From positions 1 through 64,000 of the forward strand of contig NZ_JQEI01000003.1 of the NCBI RefSeq assembly GCF_000743355.1: a DNA stretch of 64,000 nt, given 5' to 3'. The notes under the pieces were generated by a model. That model was not told the DNA's origin and searched no databases. It worked only from the letters and a program-made list of their open reading frames with translations. Position numbers and translations under genes: made by a program. Below are positions 34,686 to 46,392 of the stretch, in pieces; position 1 is the first letter of the stretch; each line of letters begins with the position of its first letter. Origin of the DNA: Serratia sp. Ag1. GTDB taxonomy: Bacteria; Pseudomonadota; Gammaproteobacteria; Enterobacterales; Enterobacteriaceae.

Positions 34686-35732
34686 TTAATACTGATTAAA
34701 CATCGCCTGGATCTGTTTGGCGTCTTTGGTCTGCGTCAGTGCTAATTGCAGTAGAATTCTCGCTTTCTGTGGGTTCAGCGTACCGGAAGCCACAAAACCA
34801 AACTTAACATCATCTATTTCTGCATCTTCGGTCGTGGAACCTGTAGGAACACGCGAGGATCGTACGATCGCCACGCCATTGTGCGCAGCCGTCGCTAAGG
34901 TATCAAACACCGTTTTGTACAGATTGCCATTGCCAACACCAGCACTGACAATCCCTTGATACCCTTCGGCGATCAATGCCTTAGCCGGTGCATCTGAAGC
35001 GTTGGCGTAGTTATAGATAATCCCCACTTTCGGCAATTCACTCATTTTACTGACGTCGAACGGCGTTTCTGTGGTGTGTTTACGCTGCGGTGAACGCTGA
35101 TAATCCACTTTGCCGTTATGAATGTACCCCAACGGGCCAAAGTTGGGTGACTGGAAGGTTTGCACTGCTGTGGTACTGGTTTTGGTCACGTCACGGCCAT
35201 CAAGCACGGTATCGTTCATCGCCACCAACACGCCACGCTTGGCTGATTGAGGATCTGCCGCCACCACTACCGCATTGTAGAGGTTAAATGGGCCATCGGC
35301 GCTCATGGCGGTTGCCGGGCGCATCGCGCCGACGATCACTACCGGTTTATCGCATTTGACCGTGAGATCGAGAAAATACGCAGTTTCTTCTAACGTATCA
35401 GTTCCATGAGTGATCACAAAACCATCAGTTTTGTCGCAGTCGGCATTAATTTTTTTTACCAACTTGAGCCAGACCTCATCATTCATATCCTGCGAACCGA
35501 TATTCACCAGCTGTTCGCCCTGCACATTCGCTACATTTTTCAACTCCGGCACCGCTTTAACCAAGGCTTCTACGCCTAATTTACCCGCAGTGTAATTAGA
35601 CTGCGTCGCTGATTCACCACCACCAGCAATAGTCCCACCGGTCGCCAACAGCGTAATCGCAGGTAAAGCCAAAGCAGAGCCGCTGGTACCCGCGAGTAAA
35701 AGTGCCAGGACGCTGCGTTTTATTGATTTCAT
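34686..35732 (-). CDS. ansB: Periplasmic L-asparaginase II
   Basis: High-affinity periplasmic hydrolase of asparagine to aspartate and ammonia. It is 348 aa, as in E. coli, with a signal peptide (MKSIKRSVLALLLAGTSGSA, cleavage after LA). The catalytic Thr motifs are LLATGGTIAGGGES and VITHGTDTLEETAYFLDLT. The two Cys of the type II enzyme (ADCDKTDG and VKCDKPVV) flank it. It lies between serC and ycaO, transcribed with serC-aroA but separated by 281 bp. It is expected to be induced without oxygen, as in E. coli, but I could not point to a convincing FNR or CRP site. Confidence 0.96.
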   Translation of the reverse strand: MKSIKRSVLALLLAGTSGSALALPAITLLATGGTIAGGGESATQSNYTAGKLGVEALVKAVPELKNVANVQGEQLVNIGSQDMNDEVWLKLVKKINADCDKTDGFVITHGTDTLEETAYFLDLTVKCDKPVVIVGAMRPATAMSADGPFNLYNAVVVAADPQSAKRGVLVAMNDTVLDGRDVTKTSTTAVQTFQSPNFGPLGYIHNGKVDYQRSPQRKHTTETPFDVSKMSELPKVGIIYNYANASDAPAKALIAEGYQGIVSAGVGNGNLYKTVFDTLATAAHNGVAIVRSSRVPTGSTTEDAEIDDVKFGFVASGTLNPQKARILLQLALTQTKDAKQIQAMFNQY

Positions 35733-35881
35733 TACGTTTCTCCATGATTGATAACTTGCTGAATTATGGTCTTTATTCTTATAAAAACTGTGACTGCCGC
35801 ACAGCTTTAGGAATACGTGGAGCTAAAGGGTAAAAACCCGTATCATTGCACGCTTTTAGTACGCCAAATTAAGTGAAGACA

Positions 35882-37639
35882 ATGACGCAAACTTTTATCC
35901 CCGGCAAAGACGCAGCACTGGAAGACTCTATCACCCGTTTTCAGCAGAAATTAACCGATCTGGGCTTCAAAATTGAAGAAGCTTCCTGGCTGAATCCGGT
36001 TCCACACGTCTGGTCAGTGCACATTCGCGATCGCGATTGCCCGCTGTGCTTTACCAACGGTAAAGGGGCCAGTAAAAAAGCAGCGCTGGCTTCTGCGCTG
36101 GGTGAATATTTCGAGCGTCTGTCCACTAACTATTTCTTCGCCGACTTCTATCTGGGTAAGCAGATAGCCGAAGGCGATTTTGTGCACTATCCCAACGAGA
36201 AATGGTTCCCGATCCCGGCAGACAACAGGCTGCCACAGGGTATTCTCGATGAACGTCTGCACGCTTTCTATGATCCGGAGCAGGAGCTGAACGCCAGCGA
36301 TCTGATCGATCTGCAATCGGGCAATGGCGATCGTGGCATCTGTGCCCTGCCGTTTGTCCGTCAGTCTGACCTGCAAACCGTTTATATTCCGATGAATATC
36401 ATTGGTAATCTGTATGTGTCCAACGGTATGTCTGCCGGTAATACCGCTAACGAAGCGCGGGTTCAGGGTCTTTCTGAAGTATTTGAACGTTACGTGAAGA
36501 ACCGCATCATCGCCGAATCCATCAGCCTGCCGGAGATCCCGGCTGAAGTGCTGAACCGCTATCCGGGCGTGGTTGAAGCGATTGCCAAACTGGAAGCCGG
36601 AGGGTTCCCGATCCTCTCTTATGATGCCTCACTGGGCGGTCACTACCCGGTGATCTGCGTGGTGCTGTTCAACCCGGCCAACGGCACCTGTTTTGCTTCC
36701 TTTGGTGCTCACCCTGATTTCGGTGTGGCGCTGGAACGCACCGTCACCGAACTGCTGCAGGGCCGCAGCCTGAAAGATCTGGATGTGTTTACTGCGCCAA
36801 CTTTCGATGATGAAGAAGTGGCGGAGCATGCCAACCTGGAAACTCACTTCATCGATTCCAGCGGCCTGATTTCCTGGGATATGTTCAAACAGGATGCCGA
36901 TTACCCGTTTGTTGACTGGAGCTTCAGCGGCAGCACGCAAGAAGAGTTCGCCACGTTGATGAGCATTTTCGAGCAAGAAGACGCCGAAGTGTACATTGCG
37001 GATTACGAGCACTTGGACGTTTACGCTTGCCGTATCATCGTACCGGGCATGTCTGATATCTACCCGGCAGAAGATCTGCTGCTGGCCAACAACAGCATGG
37101 GCGCGCATCTGCGCGAGACGTTGCTGCAATTGCCGGGCAGCGAGTGGCAACCTGAAGAATATCTGGCGCTGATCCAGCAACTGGATGACGAAGGCCTGGA
37201 CGATTTCACCCGCGTGCGTGAATTGCTGGGCATTGCTTCTGGTAAAGATAACGCCTGGTATACGTTACGTGTGGGTGAACTGAAATCGATGCTGGCATTG
37301 GCGGGTGGCGATCTTGAGCAAGCGTTGGTCTGGGCGGAGTGGACGCAGGAGTTTAACGCCTCGATCTTTACCCCAGAGCGCAGCAATTACTATCGTTGTC
37401 TGCAAACGCTGCTGCTGTTAGCTCTGGAACCAGAGCGCGACCCTGCTCAATATCATACGGCTTTCGTCAAAATGTACGGCCAGGATGCGGTCGATGCGGC
37501 TTCTGCAGCGATGAGCGGTGAAGAACGCTTCAATGGCTTGTTTGCTATCGATGCTGATTTGCAGGCATTACCCGCTCATCAGGCACTGCTCGCCGCTTAC
37601 GCGAAGCTGCAGAAAGCGAAACGCCGCCACTGGGCATAA
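35882..37639 (+). CDS. ycaO: YcaO-family protein
   Basis: A 585-aa YcaO, close to the E. coli 586-aa protein. YcaO enzymes use ATP to activate amide backbones. The stand-alone enterobacterial protein is linked to RimO-dependent methylthiolation of ribosomal protein S12. It has the ATP-binding core (CFTNGKGASKKAALASALGE; MSAGNTANEARVQGLSEVFE; RTVTELLQGRSLKDLD) and a C-terminal helical TPR-like part. The start MTQTFIPGKDAALEDS at 35882 matches the family; 35873 would add three residues. It precedes focA-pflB on the same strand, as in E. coli, but ycaP is absent between it and serC. Confidence 0.95.
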   Translation: MTQTFIPGKDAALEDSITRFQQKLTDLGFKIEEASWLNPVPHVWSVHIRDRDCPLCFTNGKGASKKAALASALGEYFERLSTNYFFADFYLGKQIAEGDFVHYPNEKWFPIPADNRLPQGILDERLHAFYDPEQELNASDLIDLQSGNGDRGICALPFVRQSDLQTVYIPMNIIGNLYVSNGMSAGNTANEARVQGLSEVFERYVKNRIIAESISLPEIPAEVLNRYPGVVEAIAKLEAGGFPILSYDASLGGHYPVICVVLFNPANGTCFASFGAHPDFGVALERTVTELLQGRSLKDLDVFTAPTFDDEEVAEHANLETHFIDSSGLISWDMFKQDADYPFVDWSFSGSTQEEFATLMSIFEQEDAEVYIADYEHLDVYACRIIVPGMSDIYPAEDLLLANNSMGAHLRETLLQLPGSEWQPEEYLALIQQLDDEGLDDFTRVRELLGIASGKDNAWYTLRVGELKSMLALAGGDLEQALVWAEWTQEFNASIFTPERSNYYRCLQTLLLLALEPERDPAQYHTAFVKMYGQDAVDAASAAMSGEERFNGLFAIDADLQALPAHQALLAAYAKLQKAKRRHWA

Positions 37640-38076
37640 GTGTCTTCGTGCCCGAAATAGGCAGGGTACATAGGCGAAGTATGAAAATCCATAGCACGCT
37701 GGCAGAGACTGGCTGGCGTGCTTCTCCCCAATTCGTCATTAGGCACTTTTCAACGAACTGGACATATAACCCACGATTGTTGCGCAACGGCTAAACATGC
37801 GTTAAACATCAGTGAAGCATTATTCATAAAAAAACGACAATAAGTGTATAAAATTAACCCGAAAACGGGTGAAAGCCACTATTCATTCAACATTTTTTGC
37901 AAAGATTAAAAAATATTTTTTGATTAAAAATCAAATAATTAACCCATTAATCCTGGTTAATTTTAAGGTTTTTCGCCCTCTTACTTCCTCCCGTTATGAT
38001 CCAAGTCAATTTTTACCCTATACTGCTTTGCTAGTATCTCATTGCATTGTTTTAACCCTTAAAAGTGAGAGTTAGT
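37640..38076 (+). promoter_or_regulatory. focA-pflB promoter region
   Basis: About 440 bp, AT-rich towards focA. In E. coli the equivalent region has several promoters controlled by FNR, ArcA and IHF. Here TTAA repeats occur around 37935-37970 (ATTAACCCATTAATCC, then GGTTAATT), compatible with ArcA-type sites. A TTGATT-AAA-AATCAA palindrome (37920-37934) has FNR-like halves at the wrong spacing. I assign no single site. Confidence 0.5.
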
Positions 38077-38937
38077 GTGAGAGCTGACAACCCCTTCGAT
38101 ATGCTGTTACCTGCCGCCATGGCGAAAATCGCCGAAGATGCGGGGGTGTATAAAGCCACCAAGCATCCGCTAAAAACGTTTTACTTGGCGATCACTGCAG
38201 GTGTTTTCATTTCTATCGCCTTTGTCTTCTATATTACCGCCACCACCGGCACCGCTGCCGTTCCCTTTGGCTTGGCCAAACTGGTGGGGGGGATTTGCTT
38301 CTCTATGGGGTTAATGCTGGTGGTGGTCTGCGGCGCAGATCTGTTCACTTCCACCGTACTGACCGTAGTTGCCAAAGCCAGTGGCCGTATCACCTGGCGG
38401 CAATTAGCTATCAATTGGCTAAACGTCTATATTGGTAATCTATTCGGCGCATTGATTTTTGTGGCCCTGATCTGGTTCTCTGGTCAATATATGGCAGCCA
38501 ATGGCCTGTGGGGGCTGAATGTTTTACAGACCGCTAGCCATAAACTGCATCACACGTTTGTTGAAGCCGTATGCCTTGGCATTCTGGCTAACCTGATGGT
38601 CTGTCTGGCCGTATGGATGAGCTACTCTGGCCGTAGCCTGATGGACAAAATGTTCGCGATGATCCTGCCGGTAGCCATGTTTGTTGCCAGCGGTTTCGAG
38701 CACAGCATCGCCAATATGTTTATGATCCCTATGGGTATCGTGGTTAAGCACTTTGCCACGCCGGAGTTTTGGCAAGCCGTAGGGGCCGCCCCTGAGCAAT
38801 TTGCTCATCTGACCGTAAGCAACTTCATCATCGACAACCTGATTCCCGTGACCATTGGCAACATCATTGGTGGCGGCCTGCTGGTTGGGTTGACTTACTG
38901 GGTAATTTATCTGCGTGATGGCGAACAGAAACACTAA
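38077..38937 (+). CDS. focA: Formate channel FocA
   Basis: Pentameric inner-membrane formate channel that exports formate made by PflB and takes it up at low pH. It is 286 aa from the GTG at 38077 ([20 protein letters not shown]), against 285 in E. coli; the GTG at 38065 is an in-frame alternative. GAGAG precedes the chosen start. Six helices are visible, with the FNT-family signatures [40 protein letters not shown] and [16 protein letters not shown]. It is co-transcribed with pflB, 59 bp downstream. Confidence 0.96.
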   Translation: MRADNPFDMLLPAAMAKIAEDAGVYKATKHPLKTFYLAITAGVFISIAFVFYITATTGTAAVPFGLAKLVGGICFSMGLMLVVVCGADLFTSTVLTVVAKASGRITWRQLAINWLNVYIGNLFGALIFVALIWFSGQYMAANGLWGLNVLQTASHKLHHTFVEAVCLGILANLMVCLAVWMSYSGRSLMDKMFAMILPVAMFVASGFEHSIANMFMIPMGIVVKHFATPEFWQAVGAAPEQFAHLTVSNFIIDNLIPVTIGNIIGGGLLVGLTYWVIYLRDGEQKH

Positions 38938-38996
38938 TCTGTTGGCTGGCACACACCGGGTTTACAAAGAAATCCACATTAGAAGGTAGGTGTATA

Positions 38997-41279
<2,283 letters not shown>

Positions 41280-41322
41280 TTCACTCTGCCAGCGGGCGGT
41301 TACACGCTCGCTGGAAAATACC

Positions 41323-41346
41323 AAGGCCGGATCTTCCGGCCTTTTT
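41323..41346 (+). terminator. pflB terminator
   Basis: AAGGCCGG-ATCTT-CCGGCCTT followed by TTTAATA, 44 bp after the pflB stop. Confidence 0.85.
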
Positions 41347-41383
41347 AATACGCTAGTGACACGAGTCTGTTTTGCCAGATAGC

Positions 41384-41408
41384 TATACCCGTCATACTTC
41401 AAGTTGCT
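41384..41408. repeat. Dispersed 25-bp repeat, copy 1
   Basis: A 25-bp sequence starting TATACCCGTCATACTTC and ending AAGTTGCT, identical to 43661-43685, in the pflB-pflA gap. It looks like a member of a dispersed intergenic repeat known in Serratia-like genomes. The neighbouring TGGGTG is also shared apart from one inserted T. Confidence 0.75.
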
Positions 41409-41624
41409 TGGGTGTATATCCCATAAGTCTCAAGCCGCTGGCGGGTGGAAAGGGTTATACTGAATGGATATCCGGCAAAACAGTTACTCGGCGCGTTAAC
41501 CGACCAGCAGGAATCGTTACACTCCGGCACCGGCCCCCTGTTGCCGCATCGCTGATACCTGCCTGGCGGTTACCAGCCTCATTTTAGACTGCGTTTGACA
41601 GTCAATTTTGGAGAAAACCCCGCA

Positions 41625-42365
41625 ATGTCGTTAAAAGGCCGTATCCACTCTTTCGAATCCTGTGGCACCGTTGATGGCCCAGGTATCCGTTTTATTGTTT
41701 TCTTCCAAGGCTGCCTGATGCGCTGCCTGTACTGCCATAACCGCGACACCTGGGATACGCACGGCGGGAAAGAAGTGACCGTCGAAGAATTGATGACCGA
41801 CGCCGTCGCTTATCGTCATTTTATGAATGCTTCCGGTGGTGGCGTTACTGCCTCCGGCGGTGAAGCCATTTTACAAGCGGAATTCGTCCGCGACTGGTTC
41901 CGCGCTTGCCATCAGGAAGGCATCAGCACCTGCCTGGATACCAACGGCTTTGTGCGCCGTTACGATCCGGTGATCGATGAACTGCTGGATGCCACCGATC
42001 TGGTGATGCTCGATTTGAAGCAAATGGACGATGATATCCACCAGAATCTGGTTGGCGTTTCCAACCATCGCACGCTGGAGTTCGCCCGCTATCTGGCAAA
42101 GCGCAATCAGCGTACCTGGATCCGTTATGTGGTAGTGCCGGGTTGGTCAGACGACGATAAATCGACGCACCTGCTCGGTGAATTCACCAAAGATATGACC
42201 AATATCGAGAAGATCGAGTTGTTGCCTTACCACGAATTAGGCAAGCACAAATGGATAGCCATGGGCGAAGAATATAAGCTGGACGGTGTCCGCCCGCCCA
42301 AAGCCGACACCATGGATCGCGTGAAGGGGATCCTGGAGAGCTACGGTCATAAAGTGATTTATTGA
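41625..42365 (+). CDS. pflA: Pyruvate formate-lyase-activating enzyme
   Basis: Radical-SAM enzyme that installs the glycyl radical on PflB. It is 246 aa, as in E. coli. The CxxxCxxC cluster motif is [15 protein letters not shown]. The SAM-binding GGE motif is [16 protein letters not shown]. The start [20 protein letters not shown] at 41625 matches the family and has GGAG upstream; 41595 would add 10 residues. It ends at a bidirectional terminator shared with ycaD. Confidence 0.97.
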   Translation: MSLKGRIHSFESCGTVDGPGIRFIVFFQGCLMRCLYCHNRDTWDTHGGKEVTVEELMTDAVAYRHFMNASGGGVTASGGEAILQAEFVRDWFRACHQEGISTCLDTNGFVRRYDPVIDELLDATDLVMLDLKQMDDDIHQNLVGVSNHRTLEFARYLAKRNQRTWIRYVVVPGWSDDDKSTHLLGEFTKDMTNIEKIELLPYHELGKHKWIAMGEEYKLDGVRPPKADTMDRVKGILESYGHKVIY

Positions 42366-42382
42366 ACGATATTGGCTTGTGC

Positions 42383-42410
42383 AAAAAACCGGCGCTCATG
42401 CCGGTTTTTT
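42383..42410. terminator. Bidirectional terminator between pflA and ycaD
   Basis: AAAAAACCGGC and GCCGGTTTTTT form an 11-bp stem with a 6-nt loop, between convergent genes. Confidence 0.9.
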
Positions 42411-42415
42411 TATTT

Positions 42416-43561
42416 TCAGGCCGCTGCCAGCGGTGTCTGATGACGATCGGGTTTTCTCAGCAGCATTAGCAGATAAATCAACGCCATTGCGGCGATCGCT
42501 ACAAACAGCAGGCGATCGGAATAATTCTGCATCAGCATCGAAGTCATCGACGGCCCCAGCAGGCTGCCAATGGTGTAGCTCATCAGTAACGCCTGATTCA
42601 TTGCCACCAACTCGTACGACATCACCTTTTCACAAGCCCACGACATGGCGACCGGATAAAGAGTAAAACCGGCACAACCGAGAATAAACAGCGCGGGAGC
42701 CATGGCATAGTTGCCCAACATCGCGATGCTGGCGAGGATCACCACCAACACCTGAATGCGCAATACCTGCAAGCGACCATAGCGGTCGGCCATCCGCCCG
42801 ACCGGCCATTGGCCGACAATCCCCGAACTGACCAGTAACGCCATCCAATATCCCACATTGGCATCGCTCATGCCTTGATGAGCCAGATAAAGCGGCATCA
42901 GGCCGTACAGCGAACCGAGCAGCATCCCAGAGATAATACAGCCATTGATCCCCAAGCGCGCACTGCGGCGCTTGAACATCGGCCAGACAGCCGCCTGCTG
43001 AGGCTCGTCATTCTGGTTGTTCACACGGGCAAACAGCATCGGTAACATCGCCACAAGCACAATCGCCGTCACCCAGGGCACGACGTTCAATAACTCAGTG
43101 GATACCATCCCCAGCAACAGTTGCCCGGCTACGGTCCCCAGATAATAAACCATCATATAAGCGGCCAGCAGTTGCCCACGGTTGCTCAGGTTGCCACTGC
43201 GCAACAGAGCACTTTCGACAATCACCCAGATCAACGCGCACCCTACCCCAGCCAGAAAGCGCCAGCCCATCCAACTCCAAAAATCCAGAGACAGCGCCAT
43301 ACCGGCCGTTGCCATGGCAAACATCAGGCAGGAAAAATGATAGCTGCGAGTAAAACCAATACGTTTGATCAACTGGCCCGCAATCAACGTGCCAACCAGA
43401 TTACCGCTGAAATAAGAGGAACTGACCACCCCGACTTGCCAGGTTGACAGTTGGGCATGGGTTAACCAAAGAGGGACTAACGTATTCAAAACGGCAATAG
43501 AAACCGTAAGCAACAACAGACCGCAGAGCAACAACAGCACTGGGCGAGAATATGCGGACAT
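42416..43561 (-). CDS. ycaD: YcaD-type major facilitator transporter
   Basis: A 381-aa inner-membrane MFS protein, against 382 for E. coli YcaD, at the same place beside pflA. Twelve hydrophobic segments, with the MFS loop 2-3 signature [20 protein letters not shown] and its second-half counterpart [20 protein letters not shown]. The substrate is not established. It is transcribed towards pflA and is alone on its strand. Confidence 0.93.
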   Translation of the reverse strand: MSAYSRPVLLLLCGLLLLTVSIAVLNTLVPLWLTHAQLSTWQVGVVSSSYFSGNLVGTLIAGQLIKRIGFTRSYHFSCLMFAMATAGMALSLDFWSWMGWRFLAGVGCALIWVIVESALLRSGNLSNRGQLLAAYMMVYYLGTVAGQLLLGMVSTELLNVVPWVTAIVLVAMLPMLFARVNNQNDEPQQAAVWPMFKRRSARLGINGCIISGMLLGSLYGLMPLYLAHQGMSDANVGYWMALLVSSGIVGQWPVGRMADRYGRLQVLRIQVLVVILASIAMLGNYAMAPALFILGCAGFTLYPVAMSWACEKVMSYELVAMNQALLMSYTIGSLLGPSMTSMLMQNYSDRLLFVAIAAMALIYLLMLLRKPDRHQTPLAAA

Positions 43562-43660
43562 AGTGAATTTGAAACCGAACGCGCGAAGTAAAGTGCGCGC
43601 ATCATGCCACTGGCGATAAAAAAGTCAATCGGTGGTTAAGTGATAACCGCACAATATGTT

Positions 43661-43685
43661 TATACCCGTCATACTTCAAGTTGCT
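43661..43685. repeat. Dispersed 25-bp repeat, copy 2
   Basis: An exact second copy of the 41384-41408 repeat. It covers the stop codon and about the last five codons of the napF-like gene. Confidence 0.75.
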
Positions 43686-44238
43686 GGGTGTTTTCGGGTA
43701 ATGACTTCTCCCCTAGCGGTGAAAGCGAAATATGCCCATGAAAACAGGAGAGTTTACAGAGCCCACAGCCGTTGCAGCGTTCGCTGTCACAATGTAATTG
43801 GCGATCGCCAGTGGTGGAAACACTGAAGGCCAACGCCTGCTGCGGGCAGTTAATCGTGCACATCCGGCAGCTATCCTGTCGCCCAAGGCAACTCAGGCTG
43901 ATTTGTGGGCGCAACAACGTGTCACAAGGCATTTGTTCACGCAGCGCCCCTGTTTGGCAGGCGCTGGTACATTTTCGGCAAACATCGCATTCGGTGAAAT
44001 CGATGCTTAGAGCCACTTTACCCTGATTAATATTCAATAGCCCATACGGGCAATGATCCACGCAGGCAGCACAGCCATCACACAACGCGCTGAAGAGCGG
44101 TTCAGGCACCGCCTGCGGCGGGCGAGCCACCACAGGCAGCGTCAGAGATTCTGACTGGCGTTGAGCGCGATCCATCCAGCCAGTCAGCAATCTGCGCCGG
44201 CTAGTGCCTTGCGGTGTCAGTTGCCGATCGTTTTTCAT
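43669..44238 (-). CDS. napF: NapF-like ferredoxin-type protein
   Basis: A 189-aa cytoplasmic iron-sulphur protein with 4Fe-4S motifs CDGCAACVDHCPYG, CDVCRKCTSACQTG and CNGCGLCKLSCFHG, plus a further Cys-rich part (CRMCTINCPQ). In NapF the clusters assist maturation of a molybdoenzyme. Here the gene ends a dmsABC-dmsD-like operon, so it may serve the DMSO reductase. It begins RRRLLTGWMDR, as NapF does. It overlaps the dmsD-like stop by one base. The last residues (QQLEV) are encoded by a dispersed repeat. Confidence 0.88.
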   Translation of the reverse strand: MKNDRQLTPQGTSRRRLLTGWMDRAQRQSESLTLPVVARPPQAVPEPLFSALCDGCAACVDHCPYGLLNINQGKVALSIDFTECDVCRKCTSACQTGALREQMPCDTLLRPQISLSCLGRQDSCRMCTINCPQQALAFSVSTTGDRQLHCDSERCNGCGLCKLSCFHGHISLSPLGEKSLPENTQQLEV

Positions 44239-44855
44239 CAGTAATACAGATCCAGCTTAACCACTGGCGCTGAGCAATCTGCTGCCCAAGCGGTTAGCGT
44301 GGCTTGCGCCAACTGCGCCAACCCTTGGTAAAACGGGTGCCCGGCATGTTGCTGCAACAGTTCCAGATACCGTGGTGCCCATGGCAGCACGTGTTCCGCC
44401 AGTAACCCGGTCACCATCGCCTGCTGCTGTTCTTCTGCCAGCCAAGCCGCCATCATCAGCAACGTCCCGATGTGATCTTCCGGTTCATTGTGATCACGCT
44501 GTGCTTCAATACCGTTCACCCGCAACCACTGGCGTAAGCGCAGCGTCGAATCACCAAACAGCACGCTTTCTTTATCCAGATAGACAGAGCCCCAAGGGGG
44601 AGCGGGTAACGCATAAGGGCCGACAAACAGGCGCTGATAAGCCTCTGCCAACGTCTCCGGCTGATTATCCGCCATCCCTTCAGCGATCAAAGCGGCGGCC
44701 TGCTGGCAGCCTTCATACGGCCATTCTGCAACCCATTGTGGATCCTGCAGCATCGCCAATAATGGTTGGCACTCTTGGCACTCTTGGCTCTCTGGCGGTG
44801 CATACAGCAAAATACCCAGCACCCGACCGGTTAACGCGATTTTTTCAAGCATCAT
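44238..44855 (-). CDS. dmsD: TorD/DmsD-family redox-enzyme maturation chaperone
   Basis: A 205-aa cytoplasmic chaperone that binds the Tat leader of DmsA and guides cofactor insertion and export. Family landmarks: YQRLFVGPYALPAPPWGSVY (the YxRLFxGP...PPWxSVY block), ESVLFGDSTLRLRQWLRVNG and EPEDHIGTLLMMAAWLAEEQ (the EPxDHxG motif). It follows dmsC at 47 bp and overlaps the napF-like start (TGATG). In E. coli dmsD lies in the ynf cluster; here it accompanies the dmsABC set. Confidence 0.9.
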   Translation of the reverse strand: MMLEKIALTGRVLGILLYAPPESQECQECQPLLAMLQDPQWVAEWPYEGCQQAAALIAEGMADNQPETLAEAYQRLFVGPYALPAPPWGSVYLDKESVLFGDSTLRLRQWLRVNGIEAQRDHNEPEDHIGTLLMMAAWLAEEQQQAMVTGLLAEHVLPWAPRYLELLQQHAGHPFYQGLAQLAQATLTAWAADCSAPVVKLDLYY

Positions 44856-44902
44856 AACAAGGGCTTCTCCAGAGGCGCAGCATGCTGCGCCCAGGTTAAA
44901 CG

Positions 44903-45763
44903 TCAGCCGCCAACAGCCATGCCGACGGTCATATGCAGGCCGTAGAACACACCACGGCCAATTAACTCACCGACGAAGACTAGCACAAAGCCCAAGGACA
45001 GCCCCATTACCCCGGCATTGCCGCGCAGCAACAGCGGATAAATCCAACAACCCAGCCCTAACACCAGTAACACCAGCCGCCAAACCATCAGTTGACCATA
45101 TTGCGGGATCAGTGCCGAAGCCTGCTGCACTGAACTGCTGATCGTTGCCAGTTCACTACCTTGCAACAACGCTGAACAGACGCTGAGCAACAGCGCCAGC
45201 ACGCTCAGCATCACCAGTTGGTAACGTCCGGCCACTTCCAGCCCGGCGGCACGCAACAGCAGCACCCCCAATATCGGCCCACCGATAAAGACCGACAGGA
45301 AAAAGTTCAGCGTGGTGTAACCGTTATGCCAGGTCGGCACCGTATCAATCTGGTAGACGCGCGTCATAGCGTAGACAAACAGCAACCCCAGAATCATGGT
45401 TACGGCTAACCACATTTTCCCCACCGACTGTGGCAGCTTTTTCAGCACGGCCAGCAGCCAGTACAGGCCGCCCACCGCAAAGAACAACGCACCACTGGCA
45501 ATTTCGTTGCTCAACGCTGAATCACCAATACGGTTCAGCGAATTAAAGGCCCGCAGCGGCGTACCCAAATGCAGCACCGAGGCAACAAACGCGATCCCCA
45601 TCAGCAACCACAGGAAGAACATCGAGCCGTGTACCGCTTTGCTTTGGCGATCGGTCAGATTGCCGGTGATTAACGCCAGCCCCATCACTATGACGCCGCC
45701 CACCACAAACTGCCCTAATACGGTGAACACCATCAGCGGCCATTCATGCCATCCCATACCCAT
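44903..45763 (-). CDS. dmsC: DMSO reductase membrane anchor subunit
   Basis: A 286-aa integral membrane subunit (E. coli DmsC 287) that anchors DmsAB and oxidises menaquinol. Eight hydrophobic segments, opening MGMGWHEWPLMVFTVLGQFV, with AVHGSMFFLWLLMGIAFVAS and VLHLGTPLRAFNSLNRIG containing the His expected near the quinol site. The ATG at 45763 has GGAGG 6 nt upstream, and the dmsB stop is one base away. A longer frame to 45808 overlaps dmsB and is rejected. Confidence 0.95.
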   Translation of the reverse strand: MGMGWHEWPLMVFTVLGQFVVGGVIVMGLALITGNLTDRQSKAVHGSMFFLWLLMGIAFVASVLHLGTPLRAFNSLNRIGDSALSNEIASGALFFAVGGLYWLLAVLKKLPQSVGKMWLAVTMILGLLFVYAMTRVYQIDTVPTWHNGYTTLNFFLSVFIGGPILGVLLLRAAGLEVAGRYQLVMLSVLALLLSVCSALLQGSELATISSSVQQASALIPQYGQLMVWRLVLLVLGLGCWIYPLLLRGNAGVMGLSLGFVLVFVGELIGRGVFYGLHMTVGMAVGG

Positions 45764-45764
45764 T

Positions 45765-46382
45765 TTAAACCTCCTTCGGATTGGCCAGATGGCCAGTAGT
45801 GTCACCACTTGGGCGGCTGTTGGCGTTCGGTTTCAGCACGATGCAAGGTTTGGTGAAATGGGCTGCCGGCAACGGAGCCACTTCTGCCAAAGTGCCATGC
45901 TGTTTGCGCAGCTCGTCGATCGGGCCGAAATCCAACGCACGTAACGGGCAAGACTCCACGCAAATCGGCTTTTTCCCCTCTGCCACGCGCTCATAGCAAC
46001 CATCACACTTGGTCATGTGGCCTTTTGCCGCATTGTACTGTGGAGCGCCATACGGGCAGGCCATATGGCAATATCGACAGCCGATACAAATTTCTTCATT
46101 CACCACCACCAAGCCATCTTCCCGCTTATGCATCGCCCCGCTTGGGCACACCTTGGTGCACGCAGGATCTTCGCAGTGGTTACAGGCGATCGACAGATAA
46201 TAGGCGAACACATTCTGGTGCCAGCTATCTCCATCCTGCTGCCAATCCCCTCCGGCATATTCATAGATCCGCCGGAAGCTGACGTCTGGCGTCAGGTTTT
46301 TATAGTCTTTACAGGCCAGCTCGCAGGTTTTGCAGCCGGTGCAACGACTTGAATCGATAAAGAATCCATATTGCGTAGTCAT
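45765..46382 (-). CDS. dmsB: DMSO reductase iron-sulphur subunit
   Basis: A 205-aa electron-transfer subunit with four 4Fe-4S clusters, the same length as E. coli DmsB. Cys groups: CTGCKTCELACKDYKNL, CNHCEDPACTKVCPSGAMHK, CIGCRYCHMACPYGAPQY and CDGCYERVAEGKKPICVESC. It passes electrons from DmsC to DmsA. It lies 10 bp after dmsA. Confidence 0.97.
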   Translation of the reverse strand: MTTQYGFFIDSSRCTGCKTCELACKDYKNLTPDVSFRRIYEYAGGDWQQDGDSWHQNVFAYYLSIACNHCEDPACTKVCPSGAMHKREDGLVVVNEEICIGCRYCHMACPYGAPQYNAAKGHMTKCDGCYERVAEGKKPICVESCPLRALDFGPIDELRKQHGTLAEVAPLPAAHFTKPCIVLKPNANSRPSGDTTGHLANPKEV

Positions 46383-46392
46383 CAGCTACTCC

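Noticed and set aside
35789-35804. TGTGACTGCCGCACAG as a CRP site upstream of ansB
   Set aside because: Only the left half fits the consensus TGTGA-N6-TCACA.
37920-37934. TTGATTAAAAATCAA as an FNR site upstream of focA
   Set aside because: The half sites are right but the spacer is 5 nt instead of 4.
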